From Rhodospirillaceae bacterium (GTDB lineage Bacteria; Pseudomonadota; Alphaproteobacteria; Rhodospirillales; Rhodospirillaceae): a DNA stretch of 44,733 nt. How positions within the stretch are numbered: position 1 is the first letter of the stretch; every line of letters starts with the position of its first letter. Of this stretch, positions 32,156-41,661 are shown one piece after another. The stretch lies in the NCBI GenBank assembly GCA_029245025.1, contig JAQWQC010000008.1, positions 1-44,733 on the forward strand, given 5' to 3'. Below the pieces are notes generated by a model. The model was not told where the DNA came from and did not search any database. It worked only from the letters and a program-made list of their open reading frames with translations. A program made the translations under genes and the position numbers.

Positions 32156-33154
32156 TTAGCCGTTGGGCAGAAAGATGACTTTACCCTTGCGGTCTTCCCC
32201 TGTTCGAACGGCGTGGGCGAATGCTTCGGCATATTGATCGAGGGTATAGGTGCCCGCAATTGCGGCTTTCAATTCACCGCTGCTGATTTTCCCAGCGAGC
32301 ATTTCATAGATTCGCGTGATCTCGTTCATGTCCCGTTTGGCTAGGCCACGGCCAGTGCTCATGCCCGTGAGTGTGATGTTGTTGAAGAACAAGTCGTGGA
32401 AGGGAATGCTGCATGGCTCGCCAGAGATGAACCCGTAGTTCACCACTTTGCCGCCGTAATTTAAGCAGCGGGCGATGCGCGTGGTGCCGTCTCCAGCCAC
32501 CAAATCAAGGCCGAGCATGAGGTCGGCACCGCCTGTTGCCTCTTTGACTGCAGCAGACAACGTATCGGCGTCGCTCGCATCAACCACGCAGGCATCGGCG
32601 CCCAGCGCATTTAGTTCATCAAACAAATTTTCGCGCCGCACTACGTTACACGTTTTTATGCCACGTTCCTTGGCCAATACGATGAGGTAGCGGCCGCAAC
32701 TGGAGTTGGCACCGTTCTGAACAATCCAATCGCCTTCTTTTAGTTCAGAAAAATCTTCTAGAAGGCAGACTGACGTCATGCCGTTGACCATCATCAGAGC
32801 TAGTTGTTCCCGGTCGCCTTCAGGCGCGGGCAGGGTGGTGTCGGCTTTGACGCAGACTTTTTGGGCGAAGGTGCCGGCCCCCCACCAAGGGAACGCGCGA
32901 TCACCAACTTTGAAATTTGCAACCTCTGACCCGACTTCAACAACGCGCCCCACGCCTTCGTACCCTGGTTGCTTGGGGAGGTCGTCATGCTTGAAACCTT
33001 CATCGCCGCGAAAAAGTTTGATGTCGGCTAGGTGGAGGGCCGAGGCTTCAAGCTCAATTACGACCTCATCGCCAGCGGGTTCCGGTTCTGGCAGGTCAAT
33101 GAGTTTGACGACTTCACCAGGGTCGCCATGGGCGACATGTTGCAACGCTTTCAT
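32156..33154 (-). CDS. MDR-family (quinone reductase / enoyl reductase-like) zinc-less oxidoreductase
   Basis: About 332 residues from ATG 33154, chosen because GGAG lies 6 bases before; a longer frame from 33196 is also open. An N-terminal GroES-like half contains PGYEGVGRVVEVGSEV and DRAFPWWGAGTFAQ. The Rossmann half contains WIVQNGANSSCGRYLIVLAK then RGIKTCNVVRR. The NGANSSCG stretch and NVVR recall mitochondrial-type 2-enoyl thioester reductase (MECR/Etr1), which reads N-A-N-S-G-V-G. I see no catalytic zinc ligands in place. It is an NAD(P)H-dependent reductase of an enone, quinone or enoyl thioester; the specific substrate is open. Confidence 0.85.
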   Translation of the reverse strand: MKALQHVAHGDPGEVVKLIDLPEPEPAGDEVVIELEASALHLADIKLFRGDEGFKHDDLPKQPGYEGVGRVVEVGSEVANFKVGDRAFPWWGAGTFAQKVCVKADTTLPAPEGDREQLALMMVNGMTSVCLLEDFSELKEGDWIVQNGANSSCGRYLIVLAKERGIKTCNVVRRENLFDELNALGADACVVDASDADTLSAAVKEATGGADLMLGLDLVAGDGTTRIARCLNYGGKVVNYGFISGEPCSIPFHDLFFNNITLTGMSTGRGLAKRDMNEITRIYEMLAGKISSGELKAAIAGTYTLDQYAEAFAHAVRTGEDRKGKVIFLPNG

Positions 33155-33226
33155 TACGACTCCGGAGTTTAGGTTTCTGATATTAGCGAAAGCCATAGCA
33201 CGATATGTGCGATGACCAGTAATCCC

Positions 33227-34219
33227 TTATGGGTTGGCCGACAGACGAGCCAAGGCTTGGTTGAAGGTGTCGTCGTCTACGTTACCCCCAGACAACACCA
33301 GAGCAACGGTTCTGCCCTTGGCATCGTGAGAGGCGTTGAGCAGAGCTGCGAGAGTAATGGCGCCGCCTGGCTCTAAGCGAATGCCAAAGACGCGGTGAGC
33401 AAAAGAGATGGCATCCATAACATCGTCGTCACACACGGCATATCCCCCGGCTAGGTGTTTGCTGTTTATCTGCCAAGTCAGTTTTCCCGGTGTGGGGGCG
33501 AGTAAGGCGTCACAGATCGAGCCAGCCCGTTTGGAGTTGACGACGCATTGGTCGTTTCCCAAGGACCGGTGGTGGTCATCGAAGCCCTTTGGCTCGACAA
33601 CATAAATCTGAGACTCTGGAAAACGTTTGTGTGCAGCCAGGCTGACGCCAGCGAGAAGGCCGCCCCCGGAGGCAGGAACCAGAACGTCATCCAGTATCTT
33701 TTCTGACTCCACAATTTGGTCAGCCATTTCCAGCCCCGCGGTGCCTTGGCCGCAGATGATGTCGAAGTCGTCATAAGGTGGTACGACAACCCGGCTTTCT
33801 TCATTTGCAATACGTCGCCCTATTTCCTCCCGGTCATCGGTCTCACGATCGTAGAACACAATCTCCGCCCCATAAGCGCGTGTGCCATCGAGTTTCGCCT
33901 TTGGTGCGTCCGCTGGCATAACAATTTTTGCAGATATGTTGAGGGCTTTGGCTGCTGCCGCTACGCCCTGGGCATGATTGCCGGTCGACCAGGCGACTAC
34001 TCCCGCCATCTGCTCGGATTTGGTAAGTTGTCTGAGTTTGTTCGTCGCGCCGCGGAATTTAAATGAACCAGTCTCTTGTAGGCATTCCGCTTTGAGGAAA
34101 ATAGCTCCGCCGGTGCGATCATCTAACTCTTGGCTGGTGAGCAACGGCGTTTTTATTAGAGATGAAGCGAGTCTGGCGGCAGCGTCGCGAACATCATCAA
34201 AGGTTGGAAGGCGTGTCAT
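33227..34219 (-). CDS. PLP-dependent threonine/serine dehydratase-like enzyme
   Basis: A 330-residue fold-type II PLP enzyme. The Schiff-base lysine is Lys54 in GSFKFRGATNKL, the phosphate-binding glycine loop is SGGGLLAG near residue 180, and ALVLSGGNVDDD closes the domain. There is no C-terminal ACT regulatory domain, so it resembles catabolic threonine dehydratase, serine racemase/dehydratase or threo-3-hydroxyaspartate ammonia-lyase, which are all this length. The products would be 2-oxobutyrate or pyruvate. A 2-oxobutyrate role would fit the E1-like gene at the left edge, but they are 32 kb apart. ATG 34219. It lies upstream of the MDR gene on the same strand (72 bases). Confidence 0.88.
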   Translation of the reverse strand: MTRLPTFDDVRDAAARLASSLIKTPLLTSQELDDRTGGAIFLKAECLQETGSFKFRGATNKLRQLTKSEQMAGVVAWSTGNHAQGVAAAAKALNISAKIVMPADAPKAKLDGTRAYGAEIVFYDRETDDREEIGRRIANEESRVVVPPYDDFDIICGQGTAGLEMADQIVESEKILDDVLVPASGGGLLAGVSLAAHKRFPESQIYVVEPKGFDDHHRSLGNDQCVVNSKRAGSICDALLAPTPGKLTWQINSKHLAGGYAVCDDDVMDAISFAHRVFGIRLEPGGAITLAALLNASHDAKGRTVALVLSGGNVDDDTFNQALARLSANP

Positions 34220-34257
34220 GGCTCCAGCATATCTCCCCTCTCCAACTCTCCGCTACC

Positions 34258-34286
34258 TTGACGGACTCCGGGTGCGGCGGTAGGAA
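34258..34286 (+). promoter_or_regulatory. Candidate promoter of the cobalamin uptake operon
   Basis: TTGACG (34258-34263), a 17-base spacer and TAGGAA (34281-34286) give a plausible sigma-70-type promoter. A start site near 34293 would place the riboswitch at the very 5' end of the transcript. The -10 box deviates from consensus. It lies in the 70-base spacer between the divergent dehydratase gene and the riboswitch. Confidence 0.45.
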
Positions 34287-34288
34287 GG

Positions 34289-34470
34289 GTTGAAGTGAAG
34301 GTGTGCTCAGTAATGCATTTGTGTGAATGAGCCAAAAGGGAATTCGGTGCGATGCCGAAACTGCCCCCGCAACTGTAAGCGGTGAGCCTTCCACCAAGAA
34401 TGCCACTGGGGTTACGGCCCTGGGAAGGTAGGTGGAGTGGCTATGACCCGCGAGTCAGGAGACCTGCCCT
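34289..34470 (+). ncRNA. Cobalamin (adenosylcobalamin) riboswitch
   Basis: The region holds the cobalamin riboswitch core in order. AAAAGGGAATTCGGTGCGA (about 34335-34353) matches the GGGAA-x-x-x-GGTG element, CTGCCCCCGCAACTGTAAGC (34361-34380) is the B12 box itself, and GGGAAGGTAGGTGGAGTGG (about 34422-34440) followed by GACCCGCGAGTCAGGAGACC (34445-34464) closes the fold. It sits about 180 bases upstream of btuB and would switch the operon off when cobalamin is bound, most likely by masking the ribosome site of btuB. The exact ends were placed by eye. Confidence 0.93.
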
Positions 34471-34643
34471 CACAGCGTCATCTATCCAGTGGGCGGGGTG
34501 TTCCAGTGGAGCGGTAATCCGTAGCGGTGACGCGCTTGTGTGGTGTCGTCGTACCGACTGCGGTCTTGGTCTTTTTCGTCCAACGATCTCTGTCCCGGTG
34601 TTTCGGCGGCGCCTTGAGCGTTATACCGAAACGGAGACAGACT

Positions 34644-36587
34644 ATGCCTCGTAGACCTATTTTTACTTTCGCTTTTGTCGGCGCATCTTTGGCGTCCGCC
34701 GCCGCATATGCACAAAATCAATCACTTGATATTCAAGATGAAATCATCGTCACAGCTAGTCGTGTGCCGCAGGTTAGGCTTGCGGTTGGCAGCGCAGTCG
34801 ATGTGCTCAGCGAGTCGGATATCAAATCGCGGCAGGAGGCGTTTCTAGGCGATTTGTTGCGCGACTTGCCTGGTTTGGCGGTGAATCGTTCCGGCCCAGC
34901 CGGCGCGTTTACCCAGGTCCGACTGCGGGGGGCCGAGGCCAATCACACTCTCGTCATCATCGATGGCATCGAAGCGGGGGATCCGTTCAACGCAGGTGAA
35001 TTTGAATTCGCGCATCTGATGTCAGGAGGTGTGTCACGGGTTGAAGTGTTGCGTGGACCGCAAAGTGCCCTTTGGGGATCAGAAGCGATAGGCGGTGTGA
35101 TCAATGTAACCACGGGGCCGTCAAACATTCCTCCAGGTCCATGGGCTGAAGGACTCGCCGAGGGAGGCTCTTTTAGTACGTGGCAGGGTCGTGCGAGTGC
35201 AGGGTCTGGCGGAGCCTGGGGGTCTATCCGCGGTAGTCTCGCTTATGCCGATATTGGAGGCATTTCGGCCTCTCCGTCAGGCTCAGAGAAAGACGATTAC
35301 GACAATTTCACAGGATCCTTGTTCGCGACGTTCAAAATCAATGAAGCGCTTTCGGTTTCGTTGTCCGGTCGACATCTTGCTGCGACGGCGTCAGAAGATG
35401 CGCAGGATTTTATATTTGGATCACCGACTCAAGGCCTAGTGATTGATTCTGACGGAGAGCGTATATCTGATCGCTGGTATGGCCGGGCGATTGCGGAATT
35501 ATCCTTGTTGGACGGGCGGTGGGACCATCAATTGAGTGCTAATTTCACGGACACCCAGAACGAGTCCTTCTCGGGTGGTTTGTTTAGCTTTGGGTCTGAG
35601 GGGCAGAAATGGGATTTGGAGTATCAGACAAACTACGCGTTTGAGTCAGGCGACTCCAACACGCACGCGCTCAGTGCGTTGATTGAGTACGAAGATCTTT
35701 CGTATGAGAATCGTAGCCCCGGAAGCGGACCAGAGAATCAAAGTCAAACCGGAAAACAAACGTCTGCGGCATTGGAATACAGACTCGGTCTCGCTGATCA
35801 AATTTTCCTGAGTGGTGCTTTTCGCTATGACGACAATGATCGGTTTGATGATGAGGTGACCTACCGGGTAACGGCCGCTTGGGCTGTCCCAAATTCGCGG
35901 CTTAAGTTGCGCGGAAGTTACGGGACCGGTGTCGCCCAACCCAGCTTCCTCGAGTTGTTCGGGTTTAATCCCAACTTCTTTGTTGGAAATCCAGACCTTC
36001 AGCCAGAGTCTTCTGAGGGATGGGACGTCGGAGTTGACTATAGATTTGCCAATGGACACGGCCTAGCGTCTTTGACCTATTTCGACTCAAACTTGAAAGA
36101 TGAAATATTCACCGACTTCGGTGTTTTCCCGTTTACGGTCGATAATCGGACGGGCACCAGTAGCCGCGATGGTATTGAGATTTCGGTCAGAGTTGATCCG
36201 ATTGATGAGGTGTCACTATCCGCGTCATATAGCTACACAGACGCGAAAGATGACAGCGGTATCAGAGAGCTTCGTCGACCACGTCATATAGCGATTCTCA
36301 ATGCGACCTACCGTTTTCTTGATGACCGCGCGGTCATTGATTTCGGCGTCAACTACAACGGCAAGATGCACGACAGTGAGTTCATTTTTGCAACGCCAGA
36401 AACGTCTGTGACTCTTGACGATTACATTCTTGGAACTGTTGCCGCCTCTTATGATTTAACGGACCGCGTGCAACTCATAGGCCGGGTCGAGAATTTGTTT
36501 GATGAGGAATACCAAGAGGTCTTCGGTTTTGCGTCGCCTGGAATAGGCGCGTATGCGGGTATTCGCATTCGACTTGAACAAGGATAA
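34644..36587 (+). CDS. btuB: BtuB-like TonB-dependent cobalamin receptor
   Basis: About 647 residues from ATG 34644, chosen because GGAG lies about 8 bases upstream and a signal peptide follows (FVGASLASAAAYAQ). An upstream frame to 34527 overlaps the riboswitch tail and is not natural. The TonB box DEIIVTASR follows the cleavage site. The plug (GDLLRDLPGLAVNRSG, LVIIDGIEAGD, SRVEVLRGPQSALWGSEAIG) is of BtuB type. The barrel ends IRIRLEQG, so the usual terminal aromatic residue is absent. It is an outer-membrane vitamin B12 receptor, controlled by the riboswitch and followed by the matching ABC transporter. Confidence 0.92.
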   Translation: MPRRPIFTFAFVGASLASAAAYAQNQSLDIQDEIIVTASRVPQVRLAVGSAVDVLSESDIKSRQEAFLGDLLRDLPGLAVNRSGPAGAFTQVRLRGAEANHTLVIIDGIEAGDPFNAGEFEFAHLMSGGVSRVEVLRGPQSALWGSEAIGGVINVTTGPSNIPPGPWAEGLAEGGSFSTWQGRASAGSGGAWGSIRGSLAYADIGGISASPSGSEKDDYDNFTGSLFATFKINEALSVSLSGRHLAATASEDAQDFIFGSPTQGLVIDSDGERISDRWYGRAIAELSLLDGRWDHQLSANFTDTQNESFSGGLFSFGSEGQKWDLEYQTNYAFESGDSNTHALSALIEYEDLSYENRSPGSGPENQSQTGKQTSAALEYRLGLADQIFLSGAFRYDDNDRFDDEVTYRVTAAWAVPNSRLKLRGSYGTGVAQPSFLELFGFNPNFFVGNPDLQPESSEGWDVGVDYRFANGHGLASLTYFDSNLKDEIFTDFGVFPFTVDNRTGTSSRDGIEISVRVDPIDEVSLSASYSYTDAKDDSGIRELRRPRHIAILNATYRFLDDRAVIDFGVNYNGKMHDSEFIFATPETSVTLDDYILGTVAASYDLTDRVQLIGRVENLFDEEYQEVFGFASPGIGAYAGIRIRLEQG

Positions 36588-36593
36588 GTAAGT

Positions 36594-37439
36594 ATGACTT
36601 TGGCGCGCGGCCTTACGATTCTAACACTACTGTTCTGCACGTCGGTGCAGGCGGACGCCCCGCGTCGGGTCATCTCAATGAATCTTTGCGCCGACCAAAT
36701 GGTTTTGCTGCTTGCGGAACCTGGAACAGTCGCATCTGTCAGTTTTTTAACTGCCGATTCACAAGAGTCCCCTGTCGCCCACTTGGTAGGTGACGCTGTG
36801 TTGAATCATGGCCAAGCGGAGGAAATCATCGCCCTAGAGCCTGATTTGGTGGTTGCTGGGCGCTTTACCACGAGTGCTGCAAAAGTTTTATTGCGCCGTC
36901 TAGGGTATGAGGTCGTGGAGGTTGATCTCCCGCCTAGTCTTGATGGTGTGCGGGAGGCATTCCTCTCCTTGGGAGAAGTTCTTGGCAGGCAGCAAAGGGC
37001 CAGAGACATTATTGGCAACATCGATCAAAGATTCTCTAAGCTTGATGAAAGAATCGCCGGTCGCTCATTCGGGTCAGTCCTAATTCTTGATGCAAATGGA
37101 TTCACCGTAGGCCGACCAAGCTTGGTTGATCAGATGTTGAGCCGAATTGGCTTGCACAATGTGGCGGCAGACCTGGGTGTCGGTGATTTTGGCCAGCTCA
37201 GTTTAGAGGCGGTGATACTGGCCCGGCCAAAATACATTGTAAGGTTATCGTATCGAACTAACTCACCGTCTCTTGCGAACCAAACGCTATCTCATCCGGC
37301 GTTGATAAAATTCTTTGGTGATCAGCCAATGATTTCGATACCGCAGTCATGGGTGAATTGCGGCGGCCCATATTTGGTTGATGCTGCGTCTCACGTTCTC
37401 GATGCAGTCAATGCACAGCAAGTCAGGTTTGAGCCATGA
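36594..37439 (+). CDS. btuF: Periplasmic cobalamin-binding protein (BtuF-like)
   Basis: A 281-residue class III (helical-backbone) substrate-binding protein. The signal peptide is ARGLTILTLLFCTSVQADAP and the mature start RRVISMNLCADQMVLLL is the family signature. Further blocks are IIALEPDLVVAGRFTTS and MISIPQSWVNCGGPYLVDAA. It captures cobalamin handed over by the receptor and delivers it to the BtuCD permease. The gene starts 6 bases after btuB and its stop overlaps the start of btuC (ATGAC). The neighbourhood of riboswitch, receptor and permease supports cobalamin over a siderophore or haem. Confidence 0.9.
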   Translation: MTLARGLTILTLLFCTSVQADAPRRVISMNLCADQMVLLLAEPGTVASVSFLTADSQESPVAHLVGDAVLNHGQAEEIIALEPDLVVAGRFTTSAAKVLLRRLGYEVVEVDLPPSLDGVREAFLSLGEVLGRQQRARDIIGNIDQRFSKLDERIAGRSFGSVLILDANGFTVGRPSLVDQMLSRIGLHNVAADLGVGDFGQLSLEAVILARPKYIVRLSYRTNSPSLANQTLSHPALIKFFGDQPMISIPQSWVNCGGPYLVDAASHVLDAVNAQQVRFEP

Positions 37440-38467
37440 CGGGTATACCTGTTTTAAGGCAAGCCCGGTCGCGAGAGGCTTCCTTTGTTTATCTTCTCTT
37501 AGGGTTGGGCGCTTTAGTTCTTGCTTTGGCTGTGGCTTCTTTATTCATTGGTCGTCTCGGGATTGGTGGCGTCGCCGATCTAATTACGGTTCGCGGACAG
37601 GACCCAGAAACCTTCCGGACTCTTTTGGTCGAAGTCCGGCTACCGCGCACTGTCTTGGCGCTGACAGTTGGCGCGACGTTGGGGTTGTCGGGCGCCGTGC
37701 TGCAAGGTTTGTTGCGCAATCCCTTGGCGGAACCCTTTATTCTTGGAGCGTCGAGTTCAGCCGCGCTGGGCGCGGTTATTGTGTTTTACTTTGGTGTGGC
37801 CGGTGGCGTTGCTCTCGCGACGCCTTTGGGCGGGGTTGCCGGGACAATGGTAGCGACAGCCGCGCTGCTTGCGCTTGGTGGTAGAGCGCAAGAACCGCTC
37901 ACCTTAATCCTAGCTGGGGTCGCCTTAAATACTTTGGCAGCTGCGTTAACCTCTCTCGCACTCAACTTGGCGCCTAGTCCTTACGCTGCCCTTGAGATCG
38001 TGTTCTGGATTCTTGGCTCTTTTGCTGACCGCAGTCTTGATCATCTCGTCTTAGCTTTGCCGTTGATGACACTCGGATGGGCACTATTGTTTTCGACATG
38101 GCGGGCTCTCGATGCCCTTACATTGGGAGAAGATGCTGCCGCATCACTGGGGTTCAATCTTGCTTCGGTCAAAATTCGTGCCATTCTTGGGTGCGCCTTT
38201 GCGGTAGGTGCGGCCGTCGCGACAACAGGAGTCATTAGTTTTGTGGGGCTGGTTGTGCCTCACGTGTTGCGACCATTTGTTGGGTACAGGCCAAGCCGCC
38301 TTCTTCCGGTAAGCCTTCTCGGCGGGGCTGCTTTAATGCTCGCCGCTGATATTGGTGTGCGTTTAATCGACACCCAACTTGAGCTCAAGATTGGTGTGGT
38401 AACGGCGCTTATTGGCACACCGTTCTTTTTCCACCTACTCCTTGTCATGCGACGGAGTGGCCAATGA
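37436..38467 (+). CDS. btuC: Cobalamin ABC transporter permease (BtuC-like, FecCD family)
   Basis: A 343-residue FecCD-type permease with about ten hydrophobic segments. Family blocks are VRLPRTVLALTVGATLGLSG, then AVLQGLLRNPLAEPFILGAS and FVGLVVPHVLRPFVGYRPSR near the C-terminal coupling region. ATG 37436 overlaps the btuF stop by four bases, and its own stop overlaps the next gene in the same way (ATGA). It forms the inner-membrane channel that transports cobalamin powered by BtuD. Confidence 0.93.
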   Translation: MTGIPVLRQARSREASFVYLLLGLGALVLALAVASLFIGRLGIGGVADLITVRGQDPETFRTLLVEVRLPRTVLALTVGATLGLSGAVLQGLLRNPLAEPFILGASSSAALGAVIVFYFGVAGGVALATPLGGVAGTMVATAALLALGGRAQEPLTLILAGVALNTLAAALTSLALNLAPSPYAALEIVFWILGSFADRSLDHLVLALPLMTLGWALLFSTWRALDALTLGEDAAASLGFNLASVKIRAILGCAFAVGAAVATTGVISFVGLVVPHVLRPFVGYRPSRLLPVSLLGGAALMLAADIGVRLIDTQLELKIGVVTALIGTPFFFHLLLVMRRSGQ

Positions 38468-39246
38468 TCGCCACGCCTCTCTATGACGTCGACGGCCTTA
38501 GCGTTACCTATGGTGATGCGCATGTGCTCAATCAGGTGACGTTCTCTGCAACTGGTGGCGCGATGATCGGCCTTGTCGGGCCCAATGGTGCGGGCAAGAC
38601 GACTTTGATCAAGGCGATGGCTGGGTTGTTGCCAGCGACCAGTGGTACGCTAAACCTTGATTCCAAACAGCTAAGCGCCTGGCCGCTAGACGTTCTTGCG
38701 CAGAAAATCGGTTACTTGTCTCAAAGTAGAGCCGTGCATTGGCCTGTGACCGTAGACCGGCTGCTCTATTTGGGCCGCTTGCCACATCGTAGTCCCTGGG
38801 GCGGTGTATCTGAAAAGGATCAAGAAGCGATAGATACGGCGCTTACGCTGACTGACGTTAAAGGCCTCCGGACGCGCGCGGTGACAAACCTGTCAGGCGG
38901 TGAATTGGCGCGTGTACTTTTGGCGCGGGTATTGGCGGGAGAACCTCAGATTGTTCTGGCCGATGAGCCTGTTTCAGGCCTTGATCCAGGCCATAGACTG
39001 CAGGTGTTGAGTGGACTCAAAAAAATGTCGAATGACGGTCGCCTGGTTATTGTTGTGCTTCACGATCTGACATTGGCATCTCGATTCTGTGACAGATTGA
39101 TTCTTTTAAATGAAGGTCGCGTCGCCGCCGACGGAACGCCCACCGATGTTTTGACCAAGAAAGCGCTAGCCGCAGTTTATGGGGTCGAGGCAGTTACGGT
39201 ATCCCAAGGTGATGATATAGCCGTTTTACCTTGGTCGTATGTTTAG
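38464..39246 (+). CDS. btuD: Cobalamin ABC transporter ATPase (BtuD-like)
   Basis: A 260-residue ABC ATPase. Walker A is GPNGAGKTT (about 39-47), the signature is NLSGGELARVLLA, Walker B is IVLADEPVSGLDP and the switch His is in VIVVLHDLTLA. ATG 38464 overlaps the btuC stop by four bases. It energises the BtuC permease. It is the last gene of the riboswitch-controlled operon; no terminator with a clear T-run follows in the next 80 bases. Confidence 0.93.
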   Translation: MIATPLYDVDGLSVTYGDAHVLNQVTFSATGGAMIGLVGPNGAGKTTLIKAMAGLLPATSGTLNLDSKQLSAWPLDVLAQKIGYLSQSRAVHWPVTVDRLLYLGRLPHRSPWGGVSEKDQEAIDTALTLTDVKGLRTRAVTNLSGGELARVLLARVLAGEPQIVLADEPVSGLDPGHRLQVLSGLKKMSNDGRLVIVVLHDLTLASRFCDRLILLNEGRVAADGTPTDVLTKKALAAVYGVEAVTVSQGDDIAVLPWSYV

Positions 39247-39324
39247 ATAAGCCATTGGTCTTGGGCGCTACCCGCAACGGATTCGCGCAAAGGGGGGGAG
39301 AAAGCACCGATTAGAGGTTTTTTC

Positions 39325-39438
39325 ATGGACTACAGCGAAAAATTTGCATCAGGAAAGAAGTCTAAATCTGCTTCCGTAGTGCTTCCGAAAGCCAAAACGC
39401 CCTTGGCCGAAAAATCCGGAAATCTTATAATTCATTGA
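39325..39438 (+). CDS. Possible 37-residue basic peptide
   Basis: ATG 39325 with AGAGG about 8 bases upstream opens a 37-codon frame ending at TGA 39438. The peptide is rich in Lys and Ser (GKKSKSASVVLPKAK) and ends SGNLIIH. I do not recognise it. It fills the gap between btuD and the tRNA gene, which is on the other strand and ends 14 bases away. The good ribosome site supports it; the short length and lack of family do not. Confidence 0.3.
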   Translation: MDYSEKFASGKKSKSASVVLPKAKTPLAEKSGNLIIH

Positions 39439-39452
39439 TTTTATTGGGTTTT

Positions 39453-39528
<76 letters not shown>

Positions 39529-39560
39529 ATGTATGCTTGGTTTGTGCGGTATGATGGGAA

Positions 39561-39587
39561 GGTGTCCGCCCGAGCGGGGCGGACCTT
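39561..39587. other. GC-rich hairpin between tRNA-Ala and the zinc-ribbon gene
   Basis: GTCCGCCC (39564-39571) pairs perfectly with GGGCGGAC (39577-39584) around a five-base loop, flanked by AAGG and CTT that can extend the stem. It lies in the 160-base spacer between the tRNA and the TIGR02300-type gene, both leftward. No T-run follows on either strand, so it may be a transcript end, processing site or protein site. Confidence 0.35.
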
Positions 39588-39688
39588 ATGCAGTTCGCCC
39601 TGACCCTTCAAGGGAAAAATACCGAAGCAGACCGACACCCCATGCTTAGTGAGAGACGAGCAGCTCCTGCATGCTGCAAAGGGAGGTT

Positions 39689-40012
39689 TTAGGTGTCCGT
39701 GTCGTTTTCGGAGTCGATGGGTCCAATAACACTATCAACATCATCATCGTCATCATCTAAATCATCGTCGTCGTCGATCAGGTCATCTTCATCATCATCT
39801 TCGAGATTATCTGTATCGTCGTCTGCAGCCGCTACTTTAGACGCTTCCTTCTCAGGTTTAGGCGCAGTCTCGACCTTCTTGGCCTTAGTGACTTTAGGGC
39901 GCTGATTCTCCGCACCACACTTGGGGCAAATTGCGGGCGTTTTACTAAGATCGTAGAAGCGTGCCTCACAACTTGAGCAGGTCAGTTTTTCGCCTAGATC
40001 AACCTTACCCAA
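39689..40012 (-). CDS. TIGR02300-family zinc-ribbon protein with acidic tail
   Basis: A 107-residue protein starting at TTG 40012 (GGAG and AGGA upstream). The N-terminus reads [20 protein letters not shown] then [15 protein letters not shown], two CxxC pairs forming a zinc ribbon with the FYDL-K-P-x-CP signature of TIGR02300. The C-terminal half is a low-complexity Asp/Glu run, typical of the family in Alphaproteobacteria. Function is unknown; it is a lineage marker and usually neighbours aroA and a tRNA-Ala. It is divergent from aroA across 263 bases. Confidence 0.9.
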   Translation of the reverse strand: MGKVDLGEKLTCSSCEARFYDLSKTPAICPKCGAENQRPKVTKAKKVETAPKPEKEASKVAAADDDTDNLEDDDEDDLIDDDDDLDDDDDDVDSVIGPIDSENDTDT

Positions 40013-40275
40013 TTCCTAAACTCCTATCTGTATTCCGGCTCCATTGCTGTCGCCAGGGTCACACAAAAACTAATTATGAAAGCGCATTTGCCAAATTCGA
40101 GCGGCGCTGTCAAAACCTAATATGCGTTCGGCCAAAACTAACTGGTTTCCTGCGGTGGTGAAGAAGGACCGTGGCTAGGTTTGACGACCTCGCTGTGGTA
40201 TGACCCCGCGCCACTACATATTGCGCTTAAAGACCTACAAACTAACGAAAAACAAAGACATTCGAGCTTCGATTG

Positions 40276-41661
40276 ATGAATAAGTCCACCGCTCAATTAG
40301 CACAGACAGCCCAATCTGATGGCTTAAGCGGGTCCGTGCGTGTGCCGGGGGATAAGTCGATCTCACACCGGGCTCTCATGTTTGGATCACTCGCAATTGG
40401 GGAAACGCGGATCACCGGCCTGCTCGAAGGGGAGGATGTCTTAAATACAGCTAATGCTATGCGAGCCCTTGGCGCCTCCGTTGAGCGACAACTGAGCGCT
40501 GATGGATCCATGACTTGGGTTGTGCATGGGCGCGGTGTTGGTGGGCTGGTTGAACCCGAAAGTGTGCTTGATTTGGGGAACTCTGGAACAGGGGCGAGAT
40601 TACTCGCGGGGCTTCTTGCCAGTCATCCTATGACGGCGGTAATGACCGGAGATGCATCGCTTAGGTGTCGACCGATGGATCGCGTGGTCACGCCACTTGC
40701 CCTCGTTGGTGCTCGGTTTGAATCTCCCGGTGGAAATCGACTACCCCTAACCGTGATCGGAACTGGAGAGCCTGTTCCGATGGTTTATGAAAGCCCGGTA
40801 GCATCCGCCCAAGTAAAATCCGCTGTCTTGTTGGCTGGTTTGCAGGCGCGCGGTGCGACGACGGTGATTGAACCAGCTGCAACCCGCGATCACACAGAAC
40901 GTATGTTGCGCCATTTTGGCGCAGAGGTGCGAACGGAGGCTGTGACTGATAAACCGGGTGCAGTCTCAGTTACGGTAGTTGGCCAGCCCGAGCTTACGGG
41001 TGCGGGGATTATTGTTCCCGGTGACCCGTCTTCAGCTGCATTTCTAATTGTTGCGGCTCTTATTACCCAGAATTCAGAAGTATCGCTCCCCAACGTCGGG
41101 CTCAATCCCCATCGCACAGGTCTGTTTGATACGTTGAAGGACATGGGTGCGTATTTGGTTGTTGAGAATGAGCGAGTAGAAGGCGGGGAGCCAGTCGGAG
41201 ACCTGGTGGTGCGCTCGAGCCGGTTGAAGGGAGTGGTTGTGCCCGCGTCTAGGGCGCCATCAATGATTGATGAATACCCGGTGCTCGCTATGGCAGCGGC
41301 TTGTGCGGAAGGGGAGACCCGGATGGAAGGTCTGGGCGAACTTCGGGTTAAGGAAAGCGATCGCCTTGCCGCCATTGCGGATGGTCTGATGGCCTGTGGT
41401 GTTAAAGTTGAAATTGATGGCGATGCACTTGTCGTAACAGGGTGCAGCGGACTTGTGCCCGGAGGTGCTGTCGCCAAGGTTCATTTGGACCATCGGATTG
41501 CCATGTCGTTCCTGGTGCTCGGACTCGCCGCTGATAAGCCCATAGGTGCGGATGATGCTGCTGCCATTGCGACGAGCTACCCAGGTTTCTTGGACGATAT
41601 GGTGAATTTGGGGGCAAAAATTGAAAAAGGGCTAGATTCGAACGGGACCTCTGTGTCGTGA
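40276..41661 (+). CDS. aroA: 3-phosphoshikimate 1-carboxyvinyltransferase (EPSP synthase)
   Basis: A 461-residue EPSP synthase of the shikimate pathway, joining shikimate-3-phosphate and PEP. Motifs include [67 protein letters not shown] and [25 protein letters not shown] and RDHTE match three class II (CP4-like) motifs; the fourth, N-x-T-R, reads NPHR. The G in NSGTGAR is Gly where CP4 has Ala. ATG 40276 is preferred to TTG 40273; the Shine-Dalgarno is poor. Its stop overlaps the start of cmk (GTGA). A usual alphaproteobacterial operon head. Confidence 0.96.
   Translation: MNKSTAQLAQTAQSDGLSGSVRVPGDKSISHRALMFGSLAIGETRITGLLEGEDVLNTANAMRALGASVERQLSADGSMTWVVHGRGVGGLVEPESVLDLGNSGTGARLLAGLLASHPMTAVMTGDASLRCRPMDRVVTPLALVGARFESPGGNRLPLTVIGTGEPVPMVYESPVASAQVKSAVLLAGLQARGATTVIEPAATRDHTERMLRHFGAEVRTEAVTDKPGAVSVTVVGQPELTGAGIIVPGDPSSAAFLIVAALITQNSEVSLPNVGLNPHRTGLFDTLKDMGAYLVVENERVEGGEPVGDLVVRSSRLKGVVVPASRAPSMIDEYPVLAMAAACAEGETRMEGLGELRVKESDRLAAIADGLMACGVKVEIDGDALVVTGCSGLVPGGAVAKVHLDHRIAMSFLVLGLAADKPIGADDAAAIATSYPGFLDDMVNLGAKIEKGLDSNGTSVS

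Noticed and set aside
39693-39905. Serine-rich ORF antisense to the zinc-ribbon gene
   Set aside because: Shadow of the Asp-rich codon repeat in the real gene (GAT/GAC read backwards gives Ser codons).
40013-40275. Promoter boxes before aroA (TTGACG near 40181)
   Set aside because: No -10 box at a suitable distance; nothing else recognisable in the spacer.
40890-41477. Long antisense ORF (195 codons) across aroA
   Set aside because: Lies wholly inside aroA and is Ser/Pro/Thr-rich, as expected from the reverse of a GC-rich gene.
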